Shown: positions 25,640 to 36,009, numbered from the stretch's first letter. The stretch: DNA of 64,000 bases from Bacteriovorax sp. PP10 (GCF_035013165.1 NZ_JAYGJQ010000001.1:1922001-1986000); one strand, 5' to 3'. Made by a program: numbers and translations. The notes: a model not told the origin generated them from the letters alone.

Positions 25640-26505
25640 TATTTAATGACCTTAAGCTTGTCGTTAAGCTCATTTAAAATAGGGAAGTAACTTTGAGTTT
25701 CAATTGGTGCGGCCGTATCAATATTAATTGTCAGGTCGTTTTTTCTTTTTTTCGACATAATATTTTGAGGGACATTAATGCTTTTTTCTTCAACCCAGAT
25801 GACCTGTGGTTTTTTGAGAGCATCATATAATTTCTTAACAGAAGTCGGTGTGGCCTCAGAATGGTGACCCGATCCTTTGATGGCCACAACATTTGCAGAG
25901 TTCTTGCTTAGAGTTTCTAATAATGGAAGTAGAGCATCGTGAGTGAGAACCACTGGCAGCTTAAGAGCAGTCAGAGTTGTTTGCAGGTCATTTTCAATTT
26001 TCACCGCTTCAGTTGAACAAGATTTTTTGCTCGGAAGAACGATTAATAAATTGCTGGCAATCAATTGCTCTTCAAGTCTCGTTTTTAGTGCACAGTAAAC
26101 TTTTGGGTATAACCAAAAATGAGAAAGTGCTTCATGAGTGGCCCTTGGATAAAGAGCGTACTCGTTTTTATCCATTGGAAGATTAAGTGTTTTAAGGGCA
26201 ATGATTTTTGATCTTTGGTAATTAACTTTTTTAATCCATGGATTAAGTTCCACAGGTCCGGCGATTAAAATGTCGGCCTTAATAAGACTTTTTACTTCAG
26301 CAGACGAGGGCTCGTACTCATGAGGGTCACCAGCGATGGCCACCAGGTTTTGAAACTTAAAATTCAACATACGATTTTCAGTGAAAATCGTATGCGCCAG
26401 AGCGCACAGCTGAGGGTGAGAACACGAAACAATCGTATCCGCTTTTACCGCTGGTAAGTAGTTGATTAAACTCGTGAAAATGGCCAGTTTTAAGATGTGT
26501 CTCAT
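25639..26505 (-). CDS. znuA: Zinc ABC transporter substrate-binding protein
   Basis: This is the periplasmic cluster A-I metal-binding protein. The frame is open from 26583, but ATG 26505 gives a proper signal peptide (MRHILKLAIFTSLINYLPAVKA) and 288 residues. Likely ligands are the His in GDPHEYEPS, the His in PRATHEALSHFW, the His in LTHDALL and an acidic residue in IWVEEKSI. The long His/Asp loop of many ZnuA proteins is missing, while the cognate ATPase has a His tail. No clear ribosome-binding site is seen. It begins 50 bases after the giant lipoprotein gene on the same strand; I could not identify a Zur site. Confidence 0.86.
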   Translation of the reverse strand: MRHILKLAIFTSLINYLPAVKADTIVSCSHPQLCALAHTIFTENRMLNFKFQNLVAIAGDPHEYEPSSAEVKSLIKADILIAGPVELNPWIKKVNYQRSKIIALKTLNLPMDKNEYALYPRATHEALSHFWLYPKVYCALKTRLEEQLIASNLLIVLPSKKSCSTEAVKIENDLQTTLTALKLPVVLTHDALLPLLETLSKNSANVVAIKGSGHHSEATPTSVKKLYDALKKPQVIWVEEKSINVPQNIMSKKRKNDLTINIDTAAPIETQSYFPILNELNDKLKVIK

Positions 26506-26555
26506 AGGCGGCCAATCTAACAGAAAAAAAGGGCGTTGCAAAGCGTTTATGCGAG

Positions 26556-29500
26556 CTATTTGCAATAGTAGTGATTGTCCCAACGGAAACCATTATCAAA
26601 TGGGAACTTACCAACGTTTGTACTACCTGGTTCCGAATCAATAATTGAGTCCACGATGCTTATTGGGAATGTTAGAGTCGACCCATTCGTTGTTGAGTAG
26701 ACAGAGTATGGCTCAGGAGGGAATTGTCCGAATGATCCACCGTTACCGACAGTTGCATTCAAGCAATAAGCTCTACCAAGTTCTTCAAGTTTTAAGTAAG
26801 TTGAAGTACGCATTTTTGGTTCACCAGTGTACTGGTTGAAATCGATTTCAGCTTCAGTTCCAGTAACGATTAATCCACCACCTGGCTGAGTATCGCCAAC
26901 ACCTTCGCTTGAAACGAATTTGTTGAAGTACACGTTTAAGTCTGTACCTGTTGGAAGTTTACAAGTTGTCACACCACCAACAGTTGAAGCAGTTGCCGAA
27001 CAACACTTCGCTGCTGACGTCGTTGTTTTCCCTAATGGAGTACAACAAGCAAAATCTTTGGCAGAGAAGACTGCACCGTGAGCGAGTTTATCCTGATAAG
27101 TGACACGGTTGAAACCTGCACTATCTCTATTACCATAACCTGGCATTGTATCGCTGGTGCTTCCACCTTCTTCGTCATAATTTAGAACCGTATCGTAAGC
27201 ATTACGGAATGACATGCGCTTGCTGGTTTCAGCTAGGGTCCCATCCAATGGCTCATATTCAAACTGAGCTCTTGTCTGGATAGAAGAATTAAAAATTCCT
27301 GGGACAAGTCTATTTTGATCCGAGTTACAGTAAAGTGGCTCATAAGTAATTTGTGGAATACCAATCAGCTCGAGTTTCGCTAATTTTGTTAAGTAGTAAT
27401 ATGGATTCCCTGGAGTTGTTACTTTAGTTCCTTTTGTCGATTCGATCGTTCTGAAATCGATAACGACAGAAGCGTATAACCAGTCACGTCCCGGAACTGC
27501 ACCTTTGTTACCACTGTAGGCCTTAACGTGGATAACCGGACGATTACCAGTTTTTGTTCCAGCGGTAAGACACCATCCTTCATTAACTCCGGCACCCATT
27601 TTATCAACTGGCTGACCAGAAGTTGTAATGTCTGTGACTAGAGGACAAGTCGCGTTTCCATATCTTGAACCTGTAATATCGACAACGAATGTACTTTCAT
27701 CTTCTCTAACATATTTTACCCATACTTTTGAAATAGTAGGAGCGCATGGTTCACCAGCAGCGTATCCACATGGGTGTGAAGCAAGCCCAGTTCCTGTGTA
27801 ATAAGGAATGTAAGCAGGAAGGTATAAACTCACGCCGTAGTCGAAGGCCTGATCAATAAAAAATGTTAATGGACGTTTTGATCCATCAGGGAAAATGTAA
27901 AGGTCATAAGGAGGCATTTGCGGGAATGTAAAAGCAAATGGCTGATAAGGTACATCTGCATTCATTTTGAAAGTGTAGTTACCACTTTCAAGATCACCCA
28001 CTGGCATTGTATCAAGACGTGTCTCTCCATTTGCTGGTTGGTAAGATCCAGATGGGAAAGAGTAGTCAGGCTCTACACTGTTTTTTGGATTATAAGATTC
28101 TGGTTGAGTAATTGAATAACCAGAAACATCTTTATAAAGAATTTGCATACACCCGGCCTGTCCAGGTGACTTACAAAAGTATTCATACTCGCGCTGATAA
28201 GTTGATTGAACAACCATATCGGCAGCGTTACCAAAACTGCTGTAGTCTGATGAAGCTAGTGGAGAGCGGAAGTTTAAACATGTAAAGTTTGACGTCTCTA
28301 GTGTTAAACGATTTTTTACTTTCCAGTCATGTGTTCCGTCAGCGAATTTTCTTACCCATCCGCCACCACAACAAGTCAGTGATCCTGTCTCATTGATAAC
28401 TTTCCACTGGTTTGCAAGTGGAGTTGAGTTGGCGTTTACGTTTGGAATTGTACTCGCTAAAGAAAGCGCCGTAGGTGATGTTGAATAACGCGAGTAACGG
28501 TTAGTTGCAGATGGATTTAAGTAACTTAATTTTTTCGTATCAAGAGTTACGTTTGTTCCCATGTTTTCAGGAATAATTGATGATGGCCCTGACGTAAACA
28601 TCGTAAAGTCTTTTCCGATTTCACGGCAGCAACGGTTCTCACTTAATTTATAGTCTTTATAATTTGTTGCTCCAACAGCAGGAGCAGGTGTCCCTTGTCC
28701 GCAAATAAGAGATTCTTGCCAGTAGTTTTGTTCTGCGCCCGTTCCACCAAAATAGGCAAGTGCCATTGATGAAGCAGCATCTTCGTGCATTTTATTCGGC
28801 CCACAATCAAGGTCTGTATGGCAAACAGATCCTGCTCTTCTTAAACAAGCATCAGCAGCAAAAATCGGGTTAGTGATATTGCTTAGAAGCTGAAGAGATC
28901 CACCTTCAATATTGGCGAAAGCAGAAATTAAAGTCGTGCTGTGTTTTGCTTCAGCACCACAAGAGTTCTGAAGTCTTTTTGCCGTTGATGGAAGAGGAGT
29001 TGTGCTGTTGTATGGAAGGTAGTTAAGGTCATCACCAAATGCCGGACATGATGTCGTTCTTCCAATACCAGCGGCCGTTGAATCACATGAAGCAATCTGG
29101 TTGATATAGTCTGTTCTTTTTGCTGTATCAGGATTTGAGTGAGCAATCGATTCAGTTGTCGATAGAGATTTACCTGGTCTACAGATCCCCATATCATCAA
29201 CTTCACTCGCATTTAATCCTAATGCATCAGAAGCACCATTGTTTTTAATGTTAGCGATGATTTCAGTTGCAAGAGTTTTAGTTGCTGTTACATATTTAAG
29301 CGGACGACCTAAAACGTTTGTGTCCATACCAAAGAAGATGTTATCAAATTCATTTGGAGAGCGTACAAGTTCATCGTTAAAACGATTTGTTGTTAAAGCT
29401 GCACAATAGAAGTTAGGCGCACATGTTAAGTTCTTTTGATTGAATTTTCCATTAAGGGCCGTGTAGTCGCGAACACATGGAGCACCAGCACCACGGTACA

Positions 29501-31757
29501 CGCAACGTTTAGGGCTTTCTCCAACAGTTGTTGTCCCTGCAAGGATTTCAAAAATTGTTCCTACTTTTTCCTGAGAAGCGATTTCATTTCCGGCAGCATC
29601 ATATAATGGCCAACGAGATCTGTATTGAGAAACGTCCGCACATGTATACTCCCAACCAAGTTGAGTCACACAATCAGTGTCTGTTGAACACTGGTGGTAC
29701 TGCTGACAAGTTCCTGCAGTGTTTTGTTTTGCATCTGTAATGGCAAGAGTAGGGTCGTAGTCGAAATCGGCCGCAACACTTGCTGAGACATCAGGAATGA
29801 TATTAACCACTGTATCTGTACGATCAGCTAAATCTAAGAATGAACTGTTGTAGGCCAGGTATAATTTTGTTGTCGTCGCAGTAACTCTTCTTCCTGTACC
29901 AACTGCAAACCAAGAGACACCATCAAAAGATCCAATTAAGGCCCCTTTATTAAATCCATACCAGTCTTTTTGGTAACCATTAATATAGAAAGCTGACTGA
30001 GTTTTTAATCTGTTCATGCGCTGAGCTTGAACTGTTGATTCTTTTTTATGAGTAAAAGGAATCATTGTGACAGGCAGGTAACAAGCACGTCCAAAATGTG
30101 TATCTTCATAATTACCTAAACTCGTATTGGTCGAGTAAGTATCTCTTGAAGTTGTAAATCCTGAAGCACGTAGACCAACACCGCCAGTACTTACCGGGTG
30201 AGCAGTGAAAGACCTGAACCAGCTGTCTTTTGCACAACTCGAACACGGCGTGAAGTATCCGCTTATCGCAGATAAAATATAAGTTTTTCCAAGTTCAACG
30301 GCCACCATTTTAGAAGGCTGAGTTTGAGTCAGACCAACATTCATGCGACCTAAAACTGAGTTAACGTTATAGCTGTTATTGACTGGAGAAGCTTTATTGG
30401 CCTCATCAAGGTAGTAGAAATCTAATCCTTCCTGAAGCACAGTTGAAGCAACACCAGTTAGTGAATCGTAGCTTGCTCCCGTTGTTGAGAAGAATCTATG
30501 AGGAGCACTTCTGCTTGAAACCGAAACATTTAAATTAGTAATTGGCCCGATTGGATTTTCTGGAACTGGAGTGTAACAGTAAAAATCGACAATGTTGGCC
30601 ACTGTTTCTACTGAAGACTTATAAAGAGGTCTTACTCCCCAGTCAGGGCATTTAATAGCTCTTTCATCATCAGTATAAGTTGTTGGGCAACCACAAGCGA
30701 TAGCAAGTTTCTTTTTAGTTGATTTGAAATCACTTTCAGCAGCACCTGGAAGACATAGGTTATATGTTCCGGAAGTCGCAACTTGATTAATACACTTATA
30801 GTCTGCAAGGTAGGCGGCTACACGTTGCTCAGCTGTACTCAACGGTGTTGATGTATCAGGAGTTGTCGGTGGAGGGTTGTGAGAGATGTTCGTACAAATA
30901 TTAAAAATATTGGGGTAGTTTAAAAAACTTAATGGATTAGAAGCGTATTCACTCATCGCCTGAGGGTATTGTGGATCAGATGATGCCATCGTTTTTAATG
31001 TCGCATCCTTCACACATTGCCCTTCTACACAACAGTCAAAGCCTTTCGCTTCACACGAGCTGTTCGCGCAAGTTGATCCTGATGAACCAGAGTTTGATTG
31101 AAGGTCAACTTTAAGACCGATAGAAGAAAAAGTAATTTTTGTCGTAGGGATTTGAGCAATCGTAAGATTGGCCAGGTTGCTTTGAAATAATTTTAGTGAA
31201 GCAGAAGTTAATTGTGTTGTCCCTAAACATGACGGGCAAATTTCACTAAGTGAATAAGCAGCAGCACCAGCGCTCACACCATCAATAGTTGCCGTTCCAC
31301 AAGTGGCAACGTTTTCAGCTCTACTTGGAATATCAATACGGAAAAGTCTTTCAATTGATTGAGTTTTATAATTATTTACAGAACTAGGAACTGCACGAAT
31401 ACGTAATTGCTTATAAGAAGCACCGTAGTTGGCGACCAGGCAGTATGATTTTTGATTTTGGTAATAAGCAAGATTGTTTGTTGGATCAATACTTAATAAA
31501 AAACTGTGAACGTTTGATCCGCGAAGATAGATAATGCTGTCGCTGTTCATGTTAACAGTAATTGTCCCTGTGACTTTAGCAGAAGTGAACCAGTAAAGGG
31601 CCTCATCGCTGGCGAAAGTAGGAGGTGTTCCAGTTGTAGTTGTGTTGGAAGATGCAGTCGTCGATTTTTTCTTATTTGCTGGTTTCTCAGCAATACAACT
31701 TTGTAAAAACAAAGCTGTTATAATTATAAATAGGATGTTGTGTACGTTCTTCATCAA
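26556..31757 (-). CDS. Giant predicted surface lipoprotein (1733 residues), Cys-containing
   Basis: The protein opens with a lipoprotein signal (ALFLQSC, Cys21) followed by a Lys/Ser/Thr-rich linker (KKKSTTASSNTTTTG), so it is likely anchored in the outer membrane. It has no transmembrane segments and is rich in Thr, Ser, Asn and Tyr. Cys residues recur throughout, often as CC or spaced pairs: CANSSCEAKGFDCCVEGQC, CSTDTDCVTQ, NRCCREIG, LTCCGGGW and CCSATAS. This suggests many disulfides in a stalk or multi-domain extracellular protein. I recognise no enzyme motif or named repeat. The size suggests a surface or prey/host-contact role, which is only inference. It may be co-transcribed with znuA downstream. 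Confidence 0.75.
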   Translation of the reverse strand: MMKNVHNILFIIITALFLQSCIAEKPANKKKSTTASSNTTTTGTPPTFASDEALYWFTSAKVTGTITVNMNSDSIIYLRGSNVHSFLLSIDPTNNLAYYQNQKSYCLVANYGASYKQLRIRAVPSSVNNYKTQSIERLFRIDIPSRAENVATCGTATIDGVSAGAAAYSLSEICPSCLGTTQLTSASLKLFQSNLANLTIAQIPTTKITFSSIGLKVDLQSNSGSSGSTCANSSCEAKGFDCCVEGQCVKDATLKTMASSDPQYPQAMSEYASNPLSFLNYPNIFNICTNISHNPPPTTPDTSTPLSTAEQRVAAYLADYKCINQVATSGTYNLCLPGAAESDFKSTKKKLAIACGCPTTYTDDERAIKCPDWGVRPLYKSSVETVANIVDFYCYTPVPENPIGPITNLNVSVSSRSAPHRFFSTTGASYDSLTGVASTVLQEGLDFYYLDEANKASPVNNSYNVNSVLGRMNVGLTQTQPSKMVAVELGKTYILSAISGYFTPCSSCAKDSWFRSFTAHPVSTGGVGLRASGFTTSRDTYSTNTSLGNYEDTHFGRACYLPVTMIPFTHKKESTVQAQRMNRLKTQSAFYINGYQKDWYGFNKGALIGSFDGVSWFAVGTGRRVTATTTKLYLAYNSSFLDLADRTDTVVNIIPDVSASVAADFDYDPTLAITDAKQNTAGTCQQYHQCSTDTDCVTQLGWEYTCADVSQYRSRWPLYDAAGNEIASQEKVGTIFEILAGTTTVGESPKRCVYRGAGAPCVRDYTALNGKFNQKNLTCAPNFYCAALTTNRFNDELVRSPNEFDNIFFGMDTNVLGRPLKYVTATKTLATEIIANIKNNGASDALGLNASEVDDMGICRPGKSLSTTESIAHSNPDTAKRTDYINQIASCDSTAAGIGRTTSCPAFGDDLNYLPYNSTTPLPSTAKRLQNSCGAEAKHSTTLISAFANIEGGSLQLLSNITNPIFAADACLRRAGSVCHTDLDCGPNKMHEDAASSMALAYFGGTGAEQNYWQESLICGQGTPAPAVGATNYKDYKLSENRCCREIGKDFTMFTSGPSSIIPENMGTNVTLDTKKLSYLNPSATNRYSRYSTSPTALSLASTIPNVNANSTPLANQWKVINETGSLTCCGGGWVRKFADGTHDWKVKNRLTLETSNFTCLNFRSPLASSDYSSFGNAADMVVQSTYQREYEYFCKSPGQAGCMQILYKDVSGYSITQPESYNPKNSVEPDYSFPSGSYQPANGETRLDTMPVGDLESGNYTFKMNADVPYQPFAFTFPQMPPYDLYIFPDGSKRPLTFFIDQAFDYGVSLYLPAYIPYYTGTGLASHPCGYAAGEPCAPTISKVWVKYVREDESTFVVDITGSRYGNATCPLVTDITTSGQPVDKMGAGVNEGWCLTAGTKTGNRPVIHVKAYSGNKGAVPGRDWLYASVVIDFRTIESTKGTKVTTPGNPYYYLTKLAKLELIGIPQITYEPLYCNSDQNRLVPGIFNSSIQTRAQFEYEPLDGTLAETSKRMSFRNAYDTVLNYDEEGGSTSDTMPGYGNRDSAGFNRVTYQDKLAHGAVFSAKDFACCTPLGKTTTSAAKCCSATASTVGGVTTCKLPTGTDLNVYFNKFVSSEGVGDTQPGGGLIVTGTEAEIDFNQYTGEPKMRTSTYLKLEELGRAYCLNATVGNGGSFGQFPPEPYSVYSTTNGSTLTFPISIVDSIIDSEPGSTNVGKFPFDNGFRWDNHYYCK

Positions 31758-31815
31758 TCTACTTATCGTCCGCTGTAAATTATCAGTTAAAATCTTTAAG
31801 TTACGTGAAGGCTAT

Positions 31816-31830
31816 AGGTATATTTTACCT
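31816..31830. repeat. Palindrome AGGTA-TATTT-TACCT upstream of the giant lipoprotein gene
   Basis: A perfect inverted repeat with five-base arms lies about 60 bases before the start of the 1733-residue protein gene. It resembles the palindromes at 50615 and 1006. The rest of the 228-base gap (31758-31985) holds no ORF of note. Confidence 0.3.
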
Positions 31831-31985
31831 TTCTTATCCGAGTGGGACGCACAGTTTTTATGCTATTTCAGTGGCATGACTAAGCTCTTAGAATTAAAAA
31901 CATTTTTGGGATAAAGCAAATTTTTGGTGAAATATGGAAACATTGAGGATGCCAGCAATCGGTGGCAGCAGACTAAATTGCTTGC

Positions 31986-34244
31986 CTATAGACCGAAATT
32001 AAAGCCGTTAGAGCTAGAAGTCATCGATGGAAGTGTCGTATTTGTTGCAAACGGATTTCCGTAAGAAAAATAGTTGTAGTTATACATCCACGGAGATGAA
32101 TTGTAGATGTCGACATTATGCAAGTACTGCTTCTGCATAAGCGCCTGGTCAGTCAGAGTCTCAATATTATTTTTCATCTGGTAGTTACCAAACCAGATTG
32201 GAAGAGCATTGGGAAGAATTGGAAGAACACCTTCTCCAACAACTCGCCATGTAGACTTCTTTTTTACTGCCGTGTAACCAGTAGGAGACTTGGAGTCGTA
32301 CTCAACATAATTGTCTTCGTGGTATTTTTCCCACTTCGCATTTTGTTTTGAAGCGTACTCTTGATTTTTTACTTTAACAGTATACTCGCTGGTAATACTG
32401 CCACAAATCTCAGGGTAGCTGCGACTAATGGAACTGTTGTTATTACATGTATCAGTGAAGGTCTTCATTCTTTCCGGGCCAAAAGTACAACCTTCTTTAT
32501 CCATCGGCATTTTTATTTCATGTGCATAAAGAGCTTTGGCAATCAGACTTGTCGAATCACTTAGGCCTTCAATCTTTGAGAGTGTCATGAATTGAGTTGT
32601 ACAAGAATTTGCACTCATTACCAGACTTTCATCATAATTGCTTCTTACGCTACTTTTTTCTTTTTCACAGCTGCAAAGATATTTTTCAGCAACGTACTGT
32701 TTTAAATTTTCAGTGGCAGCAAAGTCATTATCACCAGCGAGTTTTTGAATTTTTACATTCAAGTCAACTACCTGATCATAGTGAGTGTTCTTCATTGTTT
32801 TAATTTGAGGGATAAGTTTCTCAACCAATCCTTTACAGACTTTAATTTTCGCTTCTTCGTTTTCAACTTTTACTGAACTGTCGAAATTACAATCTCTATT
32901 AAAGACAGCAGCGTCTTTTTTTGCACCATCAATGGCATCTTGCTGAATTTTTTGTGCAGCAACAGCACCTTCTTTGGTTTTAAGATCAATTCCAAGAGCG
33001 GCCATTGTATCTTTCGTGGGCTTTTCGTAAAAGAAGTTTTCAACACCGTTAAGGTCCGTTTCTTTTAAAAGCATTGTTTCTTTTGTTTTTTCTTCAACTG
33101 ATTTTTTAGTCAGGTCCTCAACACTCGTCTGTGATGCTCTTAAGTTTTCTTTGATCGTCTGGTTGATTAAAGTGTAGTTTTGCGAGTATTTAGCTAATTT
33201 TGCCTGAGTTTCAGCAAGAGACTTCTTAGTTACTTCTATTGATTCTTTCGATTTATCTGTATCGAAGTTCGTTAAAGTCTTTTCCAGGTCCGTTTTATTA
33301 TTTTCTTTTGCAATCTTGATAGCATTGTCACTCTTCTTAACTGTCTGAGTGAATTTTGCAGTTTCAGTACCGATCGATTCGATAAGTTTTTTTCTATCTT
33401 CGGGATTTTTTAAAATTCTTGCACATGCATCCAATGAAGGTTTTGTATCTTTATTACTTAAACACAGAAGCAAGTCTTCTCTTGAAATCTCTTTCGATAA
33501 TAATTGAGTCATCAAAGGAGAGTCTTTATCCAGAGAATTCAGCAACGTTTCCGGAGAAATATCATTCGGGATATCGCTTACAATTTTTTTAACTTCCTGT
33601 TTTAAAGATTCCTGATCATCTGCCGGCAGACTTGAAGAAACTTCCTGAAAGTTTGTCAAAGATTCCTTAAGTTTTTTGACTTCACTATGTTCAGGATTTT
33701 TATCGGCCTTAAACATAGAGGTTAGACTATTGGAAATGTAAGTAAGTTTTGTTTCTGGTTTCGCAGGCGCAACTTCTGGAGCTGCAGCTGCTACAGCGTC
33801 TTGTTTGTTAGCAATTGAAGAAATGGCATTTAACATAAGGCCATGTCTCATAACAGATTTTGCATCATCTAATTTCTTAGCAATGTCAGCGTTACTTTTT
33901 GCATTATTCGCTGCTGCACTGGCGACACTTTCAAGGTAGCGGTCTTTAATCGCCGTGACGTCATTGATTAAATTATCGTAGTTTTGCAGGTCCTGGATTT
34001 GTTCTTTGTAGATGGCGATCTGCTCGAATTTGTCTTTGTTGGCGTCTTGAAGTTTCGCCATCATCGTTTCAGCACCGTTGGCACAGAAGGCACCAGGGTT
34101 GTAACCGTGAGGAGTCGTTTTTTCGTTAAAACGGTTTTCTGGTTTTACTCTCGTTTTGTCTTTTTCCTGTGCATATAAACTCACTGGCCCCAGTGCAAGA
34201 CTAGCGCATAAAGTGAAGGTGAATAGCTGGTGAAAAGACTTCAT
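31986..34244 (-). CDS. Large secreted protein with long coiled-coil regions, unknown function
   Basis: The 752-residue protein has a signal peptide (ending VSLYAQ). From about residue 60 to 520 it is dominated by Lys, Glu, Ala, Leu and Ser in a helical pattern with many heptad-like stretches, consistent with coiled coils. Several Cys occur from about 260 onward (LLLCLSN, DACARI, CNFDSS, CSCEKEKS). The C-terminus changes to Asn, Tyr, Phe and Ser (NYNYFSYGNPFATN), a low-complexity tail. There is no lipobox. I recognise no family. It precedes the giant lipoprotein gene's upstream region on the same strand by 228 bases, and the two may work together on the cell surface. Confidence 0.7.
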   Translation of the reverse strand: MKSFHQLFTFTLCASLALGPVSLYAQEKDKTRVKPENRFNEKTTPHGYNPGAFCANGAETMMAKLQDANKDKFEQIAIYKEQIQDLQNYDNLINDVTAIKDRYLESVASAAANNAKSNADIAKKLDDAKSVMRHGLMLNAISSIANKQDAVAAAAPEVAPAKPETKLTYISNSLTSMFKADKNPEHSEVKKLKESLTNFQEVSSSLPADDQESLKQEVKKIVSDIPNDISPETLLNSLDKDSPLMTQLLSKEISREDLLLCLSNKDTKPSLDACARILKNPEDRKKLIESIGTETAKFTQTVKKSDNAIKIAKENNKTDLEKTLTNFDTDKSKESIEVTKKSLAETQAKLAKYSQNYTLINQTIKENLRASQTSVEDLTKKSVEEKTKETMLLKETDLNGVENFFYEKPTKDTMAALGIDLKTKEGAVAAQKIQQDAIDGAKKDAAVFNRDCNFDSSVKVENEEAKIKVCKGLVEKLIPQIKTMKNTHYDQVVDLNVKIQKLAGDNDFAATENLKQYVAEKYLCSCEKEKSSVRSNYDESLVMSANSCTTQFMTLSKIEGLSDSTSLIAKALYAHEIKMPMDKEGCTFGPERMKTFTDTCNNNSSISRSYPEICGSITSEYTVKVKNQEYASKQNAKWEKYHEDNYVEYDSKSPTGYTAVKKKSTWRVVGEGVLPILPNALPIWFGNYQMKNNIETLTDQALMQKQYLHNVDIYNSSPWMYNYNYFSYGNPFATNTTLPSMTSSSNGFNFGL

Positions 34245-34372
34245 AGTGCCTAGCTTATCGGTAGGTCGAGCAAAATACTAAAGTATTAAATGAAATGAGG
34301 TTAAGACCTTGAATTTAATTCAACATCTATGCAAAATGCATTTAGCAGAAGGTGACCGGAATTTTTGGCAGT

Positions 34373-35458
34373 TTAGCCGTGGCCAGAAGTCATGAACGAA
34401 TCATGGTCTTGAAGTCTTTTTCTTTGATCTTTAAGCGAAGTGAAAAATTCTTCTGAGATTTTGATTGTTTCATTCAGGTCTGGAGTTTTGAAAATCAGAT
34501 CCCTAAAATAGCTGACGTTATTATATCCCGCTGCCATCCAGATTAAATGTTTTCTGATTGAAACCAGAAGAGTGTGATCGCTATGAGCGTAGTCGCGTGA
34601 GTACTCGATAAGTTTTTTAATAACTTCTAAATGGTCTTCAGGAGTAAAGAACATATCATCAGTAGGAAGCATGTATGGTTCTAAAAATAAAAATGGATTT
34701 CTTAAAGGACCACGTCCAAGCATCAAAGCTGTGCACTTTGTTGTGTTCATTTTTTCTTTAACAAAACTCACTGTGTGTAAATCACCGTTACCGATAATAT
34801 CCAGAGGAGATTTCGCTCCTAACTGCTCAAGGTATTCCCAATTGGCAAGGCCTGTGTACTGTTGAGCGCGTGTGCGTCCGTGAACGGCAACAAACTCAAT
34901 TCCTTCTTCTTTTGCAATGTGAATAACTTCTAAAGCGTTGATCGTATCGTGATCCCATCCCGTTCTGATTTTAATCGTCAGTGGAAGTTTAATCGCTTTT
35001 TTTATCGTGCTGAAAAAATGCGGCAAGGTGCTCGTGTCTTTTAGTAGTGAAGAACCTGCTCCAGTTCCCACAACTTTTTTTACCGGACAGCCCATATTGA
35101 TATCAATAAATTTTGGATTAAAACTTTCTGCGACTTTAGCAGCTTCGGCCATGGCCTCAGCACCTTCACCAAAAAGTTGCAGACCAATATTTTTTTCACG
35201 TGGATCAACTTTTAACATTTCTGTTGTACGCACGTTTTTGTAATTGATTCCGTGACAAGAGATTAACTCACTAACAGTTCCACCAGCTCCAAGGTCTTCC
35301 ATCAGCAAACGAAAAGGTGCAGTACCAATCGATGACATGGGTGCCAGTAGTAGAGGTGAGTCAAAAGAGAGTGACCCCATTTGAATAGGTTTACGACGCG
35401 CCTTTAAGATGTCGATTTTCTTTTGAAGTTCTGGAGTAAATGGTGCATTCTTTGTCAT
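34373..35458 (-). CDS. dus: tRNA-dihydrouridine synthase
   Basis: This FMN enzyme reduces specific uridines in the D-loop of tRNA. The 361-residue protein shows LLAPMSSIGTAPFRLL, the catalytic Cys in DINMGCPVKKVVGTGAG, IKIRTGWD, VAVHGRTRAQQYTG and the IGNGDL phosphate-binding strand, then MLGRGPLRNPF. It resembles the DusB branch most, though DusA/DusC cannot be fully excluded without alignment. The last 60 residues form the helical tRNA-binding domain. It is divergent from the HAD gene at 35495. Confidence 0.92.
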   Translation of the reverse strand: MTKNAPFTPELQKKIDILKARRKPIQMGSLSFDSPLLLAPMSSIGTAPFRLLMEDLGAGGTVSELISCHGINYKNVRTTEMLKVDPREKNIGLQLFGEGAEAMAEAAKVAESFNPKFIDINMGCPVKKVVGTGAGSSLLKDTSTLPHFFSTIKKAIKLPLTIKIRTGWDHDTINALEVIHIAKEEGIEFVAVHGRTRAQQYTGLANWEYLEQLGAKSPLDIIGNGDLHTVSFVKEKMNTTKCTALMLGRGPLRNPFLFLEPYMLPTDDMFFTPEDHLEVIKKLIEYSRDYAHSDHTLLVSIRKHLIWMAAGYNNVSYFRDLIFKTPDLNETIKISEEFFTSLKDQRKRLQDHDSFMTSGHG

Positions 35459-35494
35459 GAAAAAATAGGTAACAGAGACTATGACGTCCAGTCA

Positions 35495-35992
35495 ATGGAA
35501 TCGCAAAAAATGAAAAAAATTTCATCCTCAAAAATGGTTATTTTTGATCACGACGGTACCCTGGTGGATACGGAGACTCCTGATTTCAAAGTTTTCCCGG
35601 GAATTAAAGAACTTTTAGTTGATTTAAACAACGCTGGTTTTGAGATGGCCGTTTGGACTGCCAGATCACATCGCTCAACTGTTGAGAGCCTAAAAAATGC
35701 TGATATCGCAAGCTTTTTTGGAGAAATCTACGGGCACGACGACGGAATAAGCAAGCCTCACCCAATGGGCCTTTCGCAAATCACCAATGGAATTGATCGT
35801 GAATCGGTGATTCACATCGGCGACAGTCTCGGAGATCTCGATGGAGCAAATGCTTTTGGAATTGCGGTCATCGCGGCTTGCTGGAATAGCACAAATCAGG
35901 TAGAAATTTTCAAACGTAAAACGCCTTTTGTTGCCATGACGCCCGCAGATTGCAAAGTAATCATCGCCAAAAAATTTAACGTGAACTTGTAA
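35495..35992 (+). CDS. HAD-superfamily phosphatase
   Basis: HAD motif I is FDHDGTLVDT (the nucleophile Asp and acid/base Asp), motif II is VWTARSH, the Lys is in ISKPHP, and motif III/IV is HIGDSLGDLDGA. The cap is small or absent, as in class III or phosphoglycolate-phosphatase-like members. The frame is open further upstream into the dus start; ATG 35495 or 35510 are both plausible and neither has a strong ribosome-binding site. The protein is about 165 residues. The substrate is unknown; a general small-molecule phosphatase is likely. It precedes ffh by 17 bases and may be co-transcribed with it. Confidence 0.82.
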   Translation: MESQKMKKISSSKMVIFDHDGTLVDTETPDFKVFPGIKELLVDLNNAGFEMAVWTARSHRSTVESLKNADIASFFGEIYGHDDGISKPHPMGLSQITNGIDRESVIHIGDSLGDLDGANAFGIAVIAACWNSTNQVEIFKRKTPFVAMTPADCKVIIAKKFNVNL

Positions 35993-36009
35993 ATATATTA
36001 GGAACTGAC

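Noticed and set aside
26506-26555. Zur operator before znuA
   Set aside because: No convincing long palindrome is present in the 50-base gap.
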